Positions 25,957 to 34,101 of a stretch of DNA of 64,000 nucleotides are shown piece by piece (position 1 is the first letter of the stretch; every line of letters begins with the position of its first letter). The notes beneath the pieces are model-generated. The model did not search any database and was not told where the DNA came from. It saw nothing but the letters and a program-made list of their open reading frames with translations. The DNA comes from Candidatus Binataceae bacterium (GTDB lineage Bacteria; Desulfobacterota; Binatia; Binatales; Binataceae), in assembly GCA_035650475.1 (NCBI GenBank), contig DASRHP010000004.1, forward strand, positions 172,736 to 236,735, given 5' to 3'. The translations under genes and the position numbers were made by a program.

Positions 25957-27639
25957 ATGACCATCCTGACACGCGGCGCGATTGCTCTGGCGGGAAGCTC
26001 GTTAACGCTCAAGACCGGCGAGTGGCGCTTGCAGCGCCCGGCGCATCGCTACCGCAGCGCACCCTGCCACGTCGCCTGTCCGGCCGGCGAGGACGTGCAG
26101 GCCTACCTTGCGCGGCTTGCCGAGGGCGATCCGAAGGCGGCCTGGGAGACCCTGGTGCGGGCGAATCCGCTGCCTGCGGTGAGTGGCCGCGTGTGCCCTC
26201 ATCCGTGCGAGTCAGCCTGCAATCGCAGGCAGTTCGATGAGCCGATTGCGATCCACTGCGTGGAACGCTTCCTGGGCGACGAGGCGATAAGGCAGGGATG
26301 GAACTACGCGGTAGCCAAGCCGCGCCCGGCAGCAGCACCGGTCGCGGTCGTCGGCGCGGGACCCGCGGGCCTTTCCACTGCCTACCATCTCGTCCGCCGC
26401 GGCCACGAAGTGGCTCTTTTCGAGGGCGAGCCGTTGGCCGGCGGGCTTCTGCGCTCGGCGTTGCCGCCGTATCGGCTTCCGCGCGCGGTGCTGGACGCGG
26501 AAGTGGAGCGGTTACTTGCGATCGGGATCAAATTCAATCCCTGCCGACGGCTCGGCCGCGATTTCACAATCGAGGAGTTGCAGGCGTCGCATGCGGCTGT
26601 ATTTCTCGCGCCGGGAGCCCAGCGCGGCCGCGAATGGAGCACCGACGGGGTGGTTCCGCGCGACGCGCGCGCCGCCCTCGACATTCTCAAGGAATGGGTA
26701 TCGATCGGCGCGCTCCCCGCATGGCGGCGCATCGCAATTATCGGCGGCGGCAACACCGCGATCGATCTGGCGCGCGTGTTCCGCCTGGCCGGCGCCGCCG
26801 AAGTGCATGTGATCACCTTTCAGGCGCTGCCCGGTCGCGATGTCGCGCCGGGCGACGCGATGAGCGCCACCGAGCGCGAAATCCGCCAGGCAATCGAGGA
26901 GGGGGTGATCATTCACGAGCGCCGCGGCCTGCGCCGCCTCATAATCCGCGGCGAGCGTGTGGTTGGCGCCGAAATGGTGCACATGAAGGAAATTGAGCGG
27001 CCCGACGGCAGCCGCCGGCCGGTCGCTTTCGAGGGCACCGAGACGATTCTCCACGTTGACCAGGTCATCCCGGCGATTGGCCAGGAGGTCGACCCTGCGG
27101 GGTTGGAAGAGCTGCTCGCCGGGCGCCCGTTTTTCGCCCCGGACTTCTGGGGGCGGCTCGAAAATGCGCAAGGCGTTTTCGTAGGCGGCGACGCGCGCGC
27201 TTCGGGCACGGTAAGCCGCGCGATTGGCGACGGGCGTCGTGCGGCAAAAGCCATCGACGCCTATCTGCGCGGCACAGCGCTCGAGCAGCCGACGGAGATG
27301 GCCATCGGGATCGCTGAGTTGAATCTGAACTACTTCGAGCATGCGCCGCGTGCGCAGGCACGAATCCGCGCCGCGTCCGAGCGCACGGCCGAGGCCGAGA
27401 TCGAAGCCGGGCTGTCGCATGCGCAGGCCACGGATGAGAGCCATCGATGTTTTTCCTGCGGCCAATGCCTGGCCTGCGACAACTGCTGGACGCTGTGCCC
27501 CGACAACGCAGTGCTCAAGACCGTTGAGGCGGCCGGCGACGGCAGCCATTACGTATTCGATTACGACTACTGCAAAGGATGCGGCTTGTGCGCGCATGAG
27601 TGCCCGCCGGGATATATCGTGATGGAGGAGGAGCCGTAA
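25957..27639 (+). CDS. GltD-like NAD(P)H oxidoreductase fused to a 2[4Fe-4S] ferredoxin domain
   Basis: A 560-residue three-part protein. Residues 30-115 are the GltD-type iron-sulfur helical domain (Cys37, Cys41, Cys80, Cys84, Cys88). The FAD/NAD(P) domain follows, with GAGPAG at 133-138 and a second Rossmann motif GGGNTA near 264. The C-terminal ferredoxin domain from about 498 has two cysteine clusters (CFSCGQCLACDNC and CKGCGLCAHEC). As the last gene of the Por operon it would act as the delta subunit and link the complex to NADPH or NADH. That replaces a free ferredoxin. Electron direction is unknown. Confidence 0.9.
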   Translation: MTILTRGAIALAGSSLTLKTGEWRLQRPAHRYRSAPCHVACPAGEDVQAYLARLAEGDPKAAWETLVRANPLPAVSGRVCPHPCESACNRRQFDEPIAIHCVERFLGDEAIRQGWNYAVAKPRPAAAPVAVVGAGPAGLSTAYHLVRRGHEVALFEGEPLAGGLLRSALPPYRLPRAVLDAEVERLLAIGIKFNPCRRLGRDFTIEELQASHAAVFLAPGAQRGREWSTDGVVPRDARAALDILKEWVSIGALPAWRRIAIIGGGNTAIDLARVFRLAGAAEVHVITFQALPGRDVAPGDAMSATEREIRQAIEEGVIIHERRGLRRLIIRGERVVGAEMVHMKEIERPDGSRRPVAFEGTETILHVDQVIPAIGQEVDPAGLEELLAGRPFFAPDFWGRLENAQGVFVGGDARASGTVSRAIGDGRRAAKAIDAYLRGTALEQPTEMAIGIAELNLNYFEHAPRAQARIRAASERTAEAEIEAGLSHAQATDESHRCFSCGQCLACDNCWTLCPDNAVLKTVEAAGDGSHYVFDYDYCKGCGLCAHECPPGYIVMEEEP

Positions 27640-27701
27640 CGGAAAGCTGACTTTGGCTGTCCACGGGTGTGCGGGCGCTACTTTGCGATGGAGTTCCTGT
27701 A

Positions 27702-27941
27702 ATGGATCAACGAATTCTTCAAAAATGGACCGATTACACCGACGAGGTCTCCAAACGCATGTCGCCAACCGAGGAGCGTGAGGATGTCGCGCCACTGGTC
27801 GCGGCGATTCTGACTCTGGCCGACGAGATCTTCTGCGCCAGGGGCGCGCGATCCGTCGTCATCGGGCGCAGGCAGCGCACGGCCGCGGCGCGTGGCGAAA
27901 CCGAAAGCGCGCAGGAGCGCGACGAGCCGAGGGGCGTGTGA
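27702..27941 (+). CDS. Small protein of unknown function downstream of the Por operon
   Basis: A 79-residue protein, not recognised. The N-terminal 50 residues look like an amphipathic helical hairpin (ILQKWTDYTDEVSKRM ... APLVAAILTLADEIF). The tail is Arg/Glu-rich and probably disordered. The ATG at 27702 has GGAG 9 bases upstream, and its stop overlaps the next ATG (TGATG). It may be cotranscribed with the Por genes 62 bp upstream. Confidence 0.55.
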   Translation: MDQRILQKWTDYTDEVSKRMSPTEEREDVAPLVAAILTLADEIFCARGARSVVIGRRQRTAAARGETESAQERDEPRGV

Positions 27942-28186
27942 TGGAATTCGACTTCAGCGCCGACGAGAGGTTTGCCCGGCGGATGCTGCGTTGGCTCAAG
28001 CAGCTTCCAGGTGACTTTCAGGGGCTGGAAGTCACGGTCTCTGCGCCGGGTGACGGCAACATGATCGGCCATCGCGTCTGGAAGGCCTCGAAGAACGCCG
28101 ATCTATCGACGGTGGCCCGCGAGATCGTCGAGTACTCGCACGGTTTTCCGCCCGGTACGAAGGGAAGGATGAAGCCGGTGTGCTGA
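27941..28186 (+). CDS. Small protein of unknown function, coupled to the previous gene
   Basis: An 81-residue protein, not recognised. It has an N-terminal charged helix (ADERFARRMLRWLKQL), a short beta-rich middle (LEVTVSAPGDGN) and a C-terminal helix (STVAREIVEYSHGF). Its ATG at 27941 overlaps the stop of the preceding gene by one base, indicating translational coupling, so the two probably act together. Confidence 0.6.
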   Translation: MEFDFSADERFARRMLRWLKQLPGDFQGLEVTVSAPGDGNMIGHRVWKASKNADLSTVAREIVEYSHGFPPGTKGRMKPVC

Positions 28187-28192
28187 GCGCGC

Positions 28193-28411
28193 TCAGAAGT
28201 AGCGCGTTACGAACTTCTCGCCGCCGTTACAGCCCACACAGAGGCCGCGGAAGCGGTCGAAATGCGGCAGGTCGCCGACCGCCTCGATATCCTCCAACCT
28301 GACATGCAGTTCGGCCTGCAGGCAGCGGTCGCAGATCCCTTTGCCCTTGGGCAGGCTGCCCATGTGGTCGCGTAGATGCTCCTCTACGCGTCTTTGGCCA
28401 TCGGCGGACAT
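28193..28411 (-). CDS. Small protein with two CxxC motifs (zinc-ribbon-like)
   Basis: A 72-residue protein with CDRC near residues 27-30 and CVGC near 58-61, the spacing of a zinc-ribbon. The region between is acidic and helical (EDIEAVGDLPHFDRF). Role unknown; such proteins are often regulators or binding modules. It converges tightly with the plus-strand gene ahead of it (6 bp between stops). The intact motif spacing supports a real gene. Confidence 0.6.
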   Translation of the reverse strand: MSADGQRRVEEHLRDHMGSLPKGKGICDRCLQAELHVRLEDIEAVGDLPHFDRFRGLCVGCNGGEKFVTRYF

Positions 28412-28655
28412 TTCATTGCACCCTGAGGTTTGGTTGATCAGGCCCTCCGATAAACTCAGCGCCCGGGAACAGACGACGTGCGATTAACATGCCATTTGGT
28501 GAATGCGAGCCGCGACAGCTCTAAACAAAGTAAACCATCGCGCAGTTGATACGCGCGTGCGTCTGGAACGCTCGACCGCCGTCAGAGGTGGCGCCGAATG
28601 GAACACTAACGCAGGCGAGCCGGAGGTCGAATCCGCACGCGCAAGTCGACGAAGA

Positions 28656-29156
28656 TCAAGTGTGAGCCGCGACCCCGCCCTCCGGCGTATGGGCGGCACG
28701 GCGAGACTGCTCGATTTCTTTGAGCTTCGCTTCCTTCCATCGGCGCAGCCCCGCCCGCAAGTATTCGGGATCGATATCGAGGAATTGGCAGATATTCTCG
28801 AACGAGAACGGCCACTTCGGGTCGTGCTGATTAATCCACTCCTCGGCTTCCCGAAACAGGCGTTGTCCGCGGCGTCTTTGCGCATTGACGTACTTCATGA
28901 AGGTATTGACCGCGTCTTCCAGCACGGCGAACATAAGAAGCTTCTCGCCTTCCATCAGATGCTTGCGGCGCATCGCCTCGTAATACTGGCTCGGCAGTAG
29001 CACCTCGGGCTGAAAGACCGCGGGCATCCGATCCTCCGCTGCGGGGCTCTCCTCAGTGGCCGGCTTGAACACAGCGCTCGCGGCAAGCAACGCGCGTCGG
29101 GCGAAAACCCGCGTCGCGACCCGCGCAACTCTTACCATGTCCTTGAATCGTGCCAT
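28656..29156 (-). CDS. Conserved hypothetical protein with a C-terminal FENICQFLDI helix motif
   Basis: A 166-residue protein. A basic, hydrophobic N-terminal segment is followed by a helical body (YYEAMRRKHLMEGEKLLMFAVLEDAVNTF) and a small compact motif WPFSFENICQFLDIDPEYLRAGLRRWKE near residues 115-142. I have seen similar EAEEWI...FSFENICE...L-type small proteins in deltaproteobacteria, where they look like winged-helix-like DNA-binding modules; function unknown. The ATG at 29156 has GGAGG 5-6 bases upstream. Confidence 0.68.
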   Translation of the reverse strand: MARFKDMVRVARVATRVFARRALLAASAVFKPATEESPAAEDRMPAVFQPEVLLPSQYYEAMRRKHLMEGEKLLMFAVLEDAVNTFMKYVNAQRRRGQRLFREAEEWINQHDPKWPFSFENICQFLDIDPEYLRAGLRRWKEAKLKEIEQSRRAAHTPEGGVAAHT

Positions 29157-29306
29157 CGCTCCCTCCGCCTGGTTGCAATTCGATGCAATCGGCGCACCAC
29201 CCCGCGCCAACCACAGCCTGGCGTAGGATCGCGCGCGATCTAGGCGCGGTTGGTTCTTATCTCGGCGCAGTGGAGCGAACAGGGAACAAACGGCGTATCT
29301 GACGCC

Positions 29307-30167
29307 TTACTTCTCCACTGTGGCGCGTTCGATCGCGAGCAGCTCGTCGAGTCCGATCGTTTGATGAATCGCGTCCATCTCGCGCCCCAGGCCCTCCGGT
29401 GCCAGCAGCGCCGCGCTATCCCAGTCGGCGATCGCGCGGTAGCACCGCCTGAGCACCTTGTGAAAGACGGCGACCGGTGTGATCGCGTCAACCAGCAGCC
29501 TGAATCCGAGCGACGCTAGGTCGGCCCTGGTCAGTCCCAGCTTGCGAAGCTGGCCGTCGCTGCTGAGCGTCACCAGCGGCGGCGCCAGTCGCGCGCCGAG
29601 CATGCGGAAATGCTCGACCGTACTCGCGATCACCAGCAGCATGTCGGCGCCGGCGGCGCGGTAGGCCTCGGCGCGCCGCAACGCCTCGTCCATCGTGCTC
29701 GAGCGCAGGGCGTTGGTGCGGCCGATAATCAAAAAATCCGGATTGCGCCGCGCGCGCACGGCCTCGCGAATCTTCGCGCACATCAGATCGGCCGAGATCA
29801 TGTGCTCCACGCCCACGTGATGGTGCGCGCGCTTGGGCAGCAGCTGGTCTTCGATCTCGATCGCCGCGAAGCCGGCCGCCTCGACCATCGCGATCGTCCG
29901 ACGCAGATGCATCGGGTCGCCCCAGCCGCACGCGCCGTCGAGGATGAGCGGGAGCGGACACACGGTGCGGATGTCAATCCCGATGCGCACCATCTCGGTG
30001 AGCGTGAGGTTTGCCTCGGTGACGCACTGGACGTAGCCGAGGCCGCCGCCGCCGAGGTACAGCGCGGGAAAGCCCGCCGCTTCGGCGAGCTTCGCGCTCA
30101 GCGGATTGAAGACGACCGGCGCCTGGACCAGGACGCCGCCGGCGATCATCTCGCGCAGACTGGCCAT
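29307..30167 (-). CDS. Isocitrate lyase/PEP mutase superfamily lyase
   Basis: A 286-residue TIM-barrel enzyme. The metal- and substrate-binding Asp77 and Asp84 lie in LDGACGWGDP, and IEIEDQLLPKRAHHHVG near 103-119 is the mobile catalytic loop. True isocitrate and methylisocitrate lyases have KKCGH there; here the catalytic Cys is replaced by Ala (KRAHHH). That makes a carboxyphosphonoenolpyruvate-mutase, oxaloacetate-decarboxylase or dimethylmalate-lyase-type activity more likely. It precedes an SDR and a cyclase on the same strand, all within a catabolic block. ATG at 30167 with AGGGAGAA. Confidence 0.85.
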   Translation of the reverse strand: MASLREMIAGGVLVQAPVVFNPLSAKLAEAAGFPALYLGGGGLGYVQCVTEANLTLTEMVRIGIDIRTVCPLPLILDGACGWGDPMHLRRTIAMVEAAGFAAIEIEDQLLPKRAHHHVGVEHMISADLMCAKIREAVRARRNPDFLIIGRTNALRSSTMDEALRRAEAYRAAGADMLLVIASTVEHFRMLGARLAPPLVTLSSDGQLRKLGLTRADLASLGFRLLVDAITPVAVFHKVLRRCYRAIADWDSAALLAPEGLGREMDAIHQTIGLDELLAIERATVEK

Positions 30168-30282
30168 GGTGTTCTCCCTTGGCGAGTTCCTCCGAATCGC
30201 GCCAAAGCCGGTTCGGCTCGGACGGATTTTATGGCCGCCGCGCCAGGGCGAGCACGGAAGTCCGCCTCGCCGGCATCGCCCG

Positions 30283-31107
30283 CTACTGGCGCTCGCGGCG
30301 TTCGAACGACGGGCCCGAGAAGCCCGAACCGAAATTGATCCGCACGTTGCCGGTGTTGAGGCCGCCATCAACCGCCATCGCGGTGCCCGTGATCCATTCC
30401 GACTCGTCGCTGGCGAGGAACAGCGCCATCGCGGCGATATCCTCCGGACGCCCGGGCCGCGGTATCGGCTGCATGCGAGCCAAATTACGCGCGGCCGCTT
30501 CCTCGCCGCCGGGCATGCCGCGATAGACCAGCGGGGTCAGGATGCCCCCGGGGCAGATGCAATTAACGCGAATGCGGTCGCGCCCCAGCTCGATCGCGGC
30601 GCTTTCGGTCAGGTTGACGACCGCCGCCTTGGCCGCGCTGTAGGCGTGGATGCCGGCGACGCCGCGCAGTCCGGCGAGCGAGGAAGTTGAAATGATCGAG
30701 CCGCCGCCGCCCCTGCGCATCGGCGGGATCGAATGCTTGATGCCGAAGAACACCGCCCGCGTCAGCACCGCAAACGTTTTGTCCCAGTCCTCGCCCTTGA
30801 TGTCTTCCAGACGGCCGGTCGCGCCGCCGATGCCGGCGTTGTTGAAAGTGATGTCGAGGCGGCCGAACTCCTTGACCGCGCGTTCGATCATCGCCTGGAT
30901 CGCGTCCTCACTGACAACGTCGGTGCGCTGAAAGACCGCGCGCCCGCCGCCGGCGGCGATTTCAGAGGTTACGGCCTCGGCGCCCTGCGAGTTGAGGTCG
31001 GCGACCACCACCGCTGCGCCCTCGCGCGCAAAGCGCAGCGCGGTCGCTCGCCCCATCCCGCTCGCCGCGCCGGTGATGACCGCGACTTTGCCATCAAGTC
31101 TGCCCAT
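30283..31107 (-). CDS. Short-chain dehydrogenase/reductase (SDR)
   Basis: A 274-residue classical SDR. The nucleotide-binding TGAASGMG motif is at residues 12-19, NNAG at 89-92, and the catalytic Tyr156 and Lys160 in YSAAK. The acidic residue after the second strand (VVVADLNS, Asp37) suggests NAD preference. The family oxidises hydroxyl or reduces oxo groups. It lies 115 bp upstream of the lyase gene and probably is part of the same minus-strand unit. AAGGAG precedes the ATG at 31107. Confidence 0.93.
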   Translation of the reverse strand: MGRLDGKVAVITGAASGMGRATALRFAREGAAVVVADLNSQGAEAVTSEIAAGGGRAVFQRTDVVSEDAIQAMIERAVKEFGRLDITFNNAGIGGATGRLEDIKGEDWDKTFAVLTRAVFFGIKHSIPPMRRGGGGSIISTSSLAGLRGVAGIHAYSAAKAAVVNLTESAAIELGRDRIRVNCICPGGILTPLVYRGMPGGEEAAARNLARMQPIPRPGRPEDIAAMALFLASDESEWITGTAMAVDGGLNTGNVRINFGSGFSGPSFERRERQ

Positions 31108-31181
31108 CGTGATCGCTCCTTGGCTCAGGGTCGAGCGCAAGCTTGGTACGAGTCGGCCGTCCGATCAAGCCGAAGGCGCGC

Positions 31182-32000
31182 CTAGGGCAGGATCGCAAAG
31201 GCGCGCGCCGGAAACCCAAGGCCGTGGCGCACCTTGGGCCAGCTCACCACGATCAGTGCGCCGGTGGGCGGCACTCGGTCGAGATGCGCCATCGCCTCGA
31301 TCTGCCAGTGGCCGTGTTTGAGCAGCCAGGCCTCGGATGCGAGCTCCTCGGTGGTGTCGGTGTCGAGCGATTCGTGGCCGTTGGCGACGATCCCACGCTC
31401 CTCGTATAGGAACTTGAGCGCGGCCAGCGACCAGGACGGGAACGGATGGCGCTTGAAGCGCCGCGGATCGGTGTTCCAGTCCCTGTACATGTCGGTGCGC
31501 AGAGCGGCGAACGATCCTGCCGGCACGCGCCCGTGCTCGCGTTCCCAGGCCTTGATGTCCTCGACGCTCAGTGCGTGGTTGGGATCCTTCTCAAGCATTG
31601 GCGTGATGTCGAAGACCACCAGCGGCAGCATCATCTGTTTCAGCGGAATCTCGTCCATGGTTTTGCCATTCGGGTCGAAGTGCGCGGGCGGATCGATGTG
31701 CGTGCCGTACTGTCCGACCATTGAGTAGAAAAATGCGCGGAAGCGATCTCTCGCGATTGTGTATGGCCTGCCGGTTTCGGGATCCGCCGCGCGCGAGAAG
31801 GTCGCCTGCCCGAACCCCTTCCATACCGGCGTCAACGGACTGAACGAATGCGTGAGATCGACGAACTGCTTCGACGCGATAATCCTGTAGGCCTGCGCAA
31901 GCGATCCGCCCTGCGCGAGCGCGATGCGCGGGGCAACGCTCACGAGGGCTATACTCAACAGCATCGTCAAAGTGCATGAGCGCGACATCGACGGCTTCAT
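31182..32000 (-). CDS. Exported cyclase-family (kynurenine-formamidase-like) hydrolase
   Basis: A 272-residue protein with a signal peptide (residues 1-29, cleavage near ALAQG). The metal-binding HxDxxxH motif of the cyclase/KynB family is His101, Asp103, His107 in GTHIDPPAHF. Further family features are the late HESLDTDTT stretch and the C-terminal barrel segment. Family members hydrolyse N-formyl or lactone-like bonds. AGGAGG lies 12 bases upstream of the ATG at 32000. Export makes a periplasmic role likely, unlike cytoplasmic KynB. It is the first gene of the minus-strand unit with SDR and lyase. Confidence 0.88.
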   Translation of the reverse strand: MKPSMSRSCTLTMLLSIALVSVAPRIALAQGGSLAQAYRIIASKQFVDLTHSFSPLTPVWKGFGQATFSRAADPETGRPYTIARDRFRAFFYSMVGQYGTHIDPPAHFDPNGKTMDEIPLKQMMLPLVVFDITPMLEKDPNHALSVEDIKAWEREHGRVPAGSFAALRTDMYRDWNTDPRRFKRHPFPSWSLAALKFLYEERGIVANGHESLDTDTTEELASEAWLLKHGHWQIEAMAHLDRVPPTGALIVVSWPKVRHGLGFPARAFAILP

Positions 32001-32120
32001 TTCTGACCGGCACCTCCTGAGGGTTCGATCTTTCACGATCCCGCCGCCGCGTCACGCCTCGGGCACGTTGGCCGCGTATGCCTTTTTGACCCCCGCCGAG
32101 GGCGCTAGAATGACGCGGCG

Positions 32121-32429
32121 ATGAAGCTCTCCAGGCTCCGAAATGCGGCGGCGGCTTCGCTGCTTGTCGGATGGTATCTGCTGGCGCCACCCTTCGCGCC
32201 CGGCGATCCGCCCGGCCCGCTTCAAGTGCGCGCGCCGCTCAGCCGCTGGATCCATCTGGATTCGACCCGCACTGCCGCCGGCTGCCAAGAGCAGCGCGAC
32301 AACATGATGCGGATGTATCGAAGCGCGGATATCACTTCCACCGCGATTCAGTTCAAGCTGCTGCTTTATACCGACGCGGTGTGCGTCTCCGCCAACGACC
32401 CGCGCCTTCAGCCGAATCGCAAGCGCTGA
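32121..32429 (+). CDS. Small exported protein, unknown function
   Basis: A 102-residue protein with an N-terminal signal-like segment (basic start, hydrophobic residues about 8-24, then a Pro-rich region). The mature part has two cysteines (Cys55 and the later Cys in TDAVCVSANDPRLQ), possibly a disulfide, and a recurring N-D-P-R motif at the end. Not recognised; it resembles small periplasmic proteins of unknown function. It is divergent from the cyclase gene with 120 bp between starts. Confidence 0.6.
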   Translation: MKLSRLRNAAAASLLVGWYLLAPPFAPGDPPGPLQVRAPLSRWIHLDSTRTAAGCQEQRDNMMRMYRSADITSTAIQFKLLLYTDAVCVSANDPRLQPNRKR

Positions 32430-32608
32430 AGGCGCGTTCGCTGTATCCGTCGGTTGCAGCCGATGACTCCTTTCGAGCCGCCCCACGACGGGCGCGCCGC
32501 CCGCATAAGAAGAATCGGTCTCCGGCTGCGGTGGCCCTGATATTGCTCAAATCTCAATTGGACCAAGGGAAGCGCGCGAGGCGCGCCGCTCCGAAAGGAG
32601 TGCGAAAG

Positions 32609-32827
32609 GTGAAAATCGATTTTCAGATGGCCGACGAGCGCGAAGTCGTAATCTTCACGCCGCTCACAGAGCGTGCGCATCGATGGCTCAGCGCCAATGT
32701 TGCGGAGGACCGCCTGTGGTTCGGCCCTTCGCTGATGATCGATCCCGAGTTCGCCGACGTGCTGGTCAACGAGATGCTCACCGACGGTCTGACCTTCGTG
32801 GCCGGACCGAAAGATTATCCCCAGTAG
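32609..32827 (+). CDS. Small protein of unknown function
   Basis: A 72-residue protein, not recognised. The GTG start at 32609 has AAAGGAG 8 bases upstream, which is a good ribosome-binding site. The sequence is mixed and acidic with a likely alpha/beta fold (RAHRWLSANVAEDRLWFGP; FADVLVNEMLTDGLTFV). It lies between a small exported protein and the minus-strand dehydrogenase, with no clear operon. Confidence 0.5.
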   Translation: MKIDFQMADEREVVIFTPLTERAHRWLSANVAEDRLWFGPSLMIDPEFADVLVNEMLTDGLTFVAGPKDYPQ

Positions 32828-32851
32828 GCGCCGCCGGGCGAAGGCCACTGG

Positions 32852-33955
32852 CTAAAAGCGCCGATAGCTCATCGCCGCACTGACGCGTCGACGAGCGAGG
32901 TCCAAAGCCGCCTGGCGCGGCGCGACTTTCCGCTCTCGCGCCGCTTCCAGCACCGCGCGCGTATTTTCGCGAATCTTGCGTTCGATGATGTCGAAGGCGA
33001 GCGACTCCGTCCCGCCCTTGTATTCGACTGCCGCGCAAATCACGCCGCCGGCGTTGGCGATAAAGTCAGGCACCGACAGGATGGCGCGCTTGTGCATCCG
33101 GGCCTCGGCCTCGGCGGAGGCGGGGATGTTGGCTCCCTGGAGCACGAGCTTTGCTCGCAGCGAATCTACGTTGGCCGTCGTGATCGCGTCGGGGCGCGCG
33201 GCCGGGATCCAGATGTCGCAATCGATCGCGACAATCGCCTCGCGCTCCTTCCTGGTCCCGTGTGGATAGTCGGTTACGCTGCGCCCCTGCTCCTTGAGCG
33301 CGGTTAGCGCGCGCACGTCCAGGCCCTTGTCGTTGGCGATCGTCCCGGCGGTGTCGCAAGCCGCGACCAGCGTCGCCCCACGCTCAGCGAGAAAGCGCGC
33401 GGCGTGTTTGCCGACGGCGCCGAAACCCTGGATCGCAACGCGCGCGCCTGCCAACCTGACGTCGCAGAAGTCCTGCGCCACCTCGGCCGCGATCGCTAGT
33501 CCGAAGCCGGTAGCGCCGATTTCGTCCAGCGGGATTCCACCGAGTTCGCGCGGCAGCCCCACGGCGCGGCCGATCTCGTCGTGCACCCACGCCATCGCAC
33601 GCTCGTCCAGCCCCATGTCGGGCCCCATGATGTAGTCGCGGACGTCGCGGATCGCGTGCGCCATCGCGCGGACGATCGTCTCCTTGCGCTCCGCGGGCAT
33701 CTTCGGATCACCCACGATCACCGACTTGGCGCCGCCGTGCGCGAGGCCCGCTGCCGCGTTCTTCAGCGTCATCGCGCGCGCCAGCCGCGCGCACTCTTCC
33801 AGTGTGACGTCGGGCGCCATCCGGCATCCGCCGGCCGCCGGGCCGGCCGCGGTGTTGTCGATCACCAGGATCGCGCGCAGTCCCAGCCGCGGCTCATGGA
33901 TGCCGATTACCTTTTCCGGCCCGAGATCGTCGGCGAATTGAAACAGCCCATCCAT
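32852..33955 (-). CDS. Glu/Leu/Phe/Val-type amino acid dehydrogenase
   Basis: A 367-residue NAD(P)-dependent oxidative deaminase. The substrate-binding GPAAGGCRM (38-46), catalytic Lys77 in GLAHGGAKSVI and Asp113 in GPDMGLDE fit the family, and the nucleotide motif GFGAVG is at 177-182. The size matches leucine/phenylalanine dehydrogenases (about 360), smaller than GDH. It makes a 2-oxoacid and ammonia from an amino acid. It could feed 2-oxoacids to the Por complex, but no direct operon link is present. No reliable identification of the substrate amino acid. Confidence 0.9.
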   Translation of the reverse strand: MDGLFQFADDLGPEKVIGIHEPRLGLRAILVIDNTAAGPAAGGCRMAPDVTLEECARLARAMTLKNAAAGLAHGGAKSVIVGDPKMPAERKETIVRAMAHAIRDVRDYIMGPDMGLDERAMAWVHDEIGRAVGLPRELGGIPLDEIGATGFGLAIAAEVAQDFCDVRLAGARVAIQGFGAVGKHAARFLAERGATLVAACDTAGTIANDKGLDVRALTALKEQGRSVTDYPHGTRKEREAIVAIDCDIWIPAARPDAITTANVDSLRAKLVLQGANIPASAEAEARMHKRAILSVPDFIANAGGVICAAVEYKGGTESLAFDIIERKIRENTRAVLEAARERKVAPRQAALDLARRRVSAAMSYRRF

Positions 33956-34101
33956 CGTTGCTGCTCCGGTTGCCAGCGGACGGCTCAGTTTATCGCGAAC
34001 CGTGGCGGGTGCGGAAACGAAACCAGCGCGCTTGGGCGTGGCTGCGGCTTTTCGATATGCTCTGCGGCGCAGCGCACACGTTCAAGAGGAGGGCGCTCAA
34101 A

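Noticed and set aside
29307..30167. Isocitrate lyase (glyoxylate shunt)
   Set aside because: The protein is short (286 residues) and lacks the KKCGH catalytic cysteine, so it is only a superfamily member.
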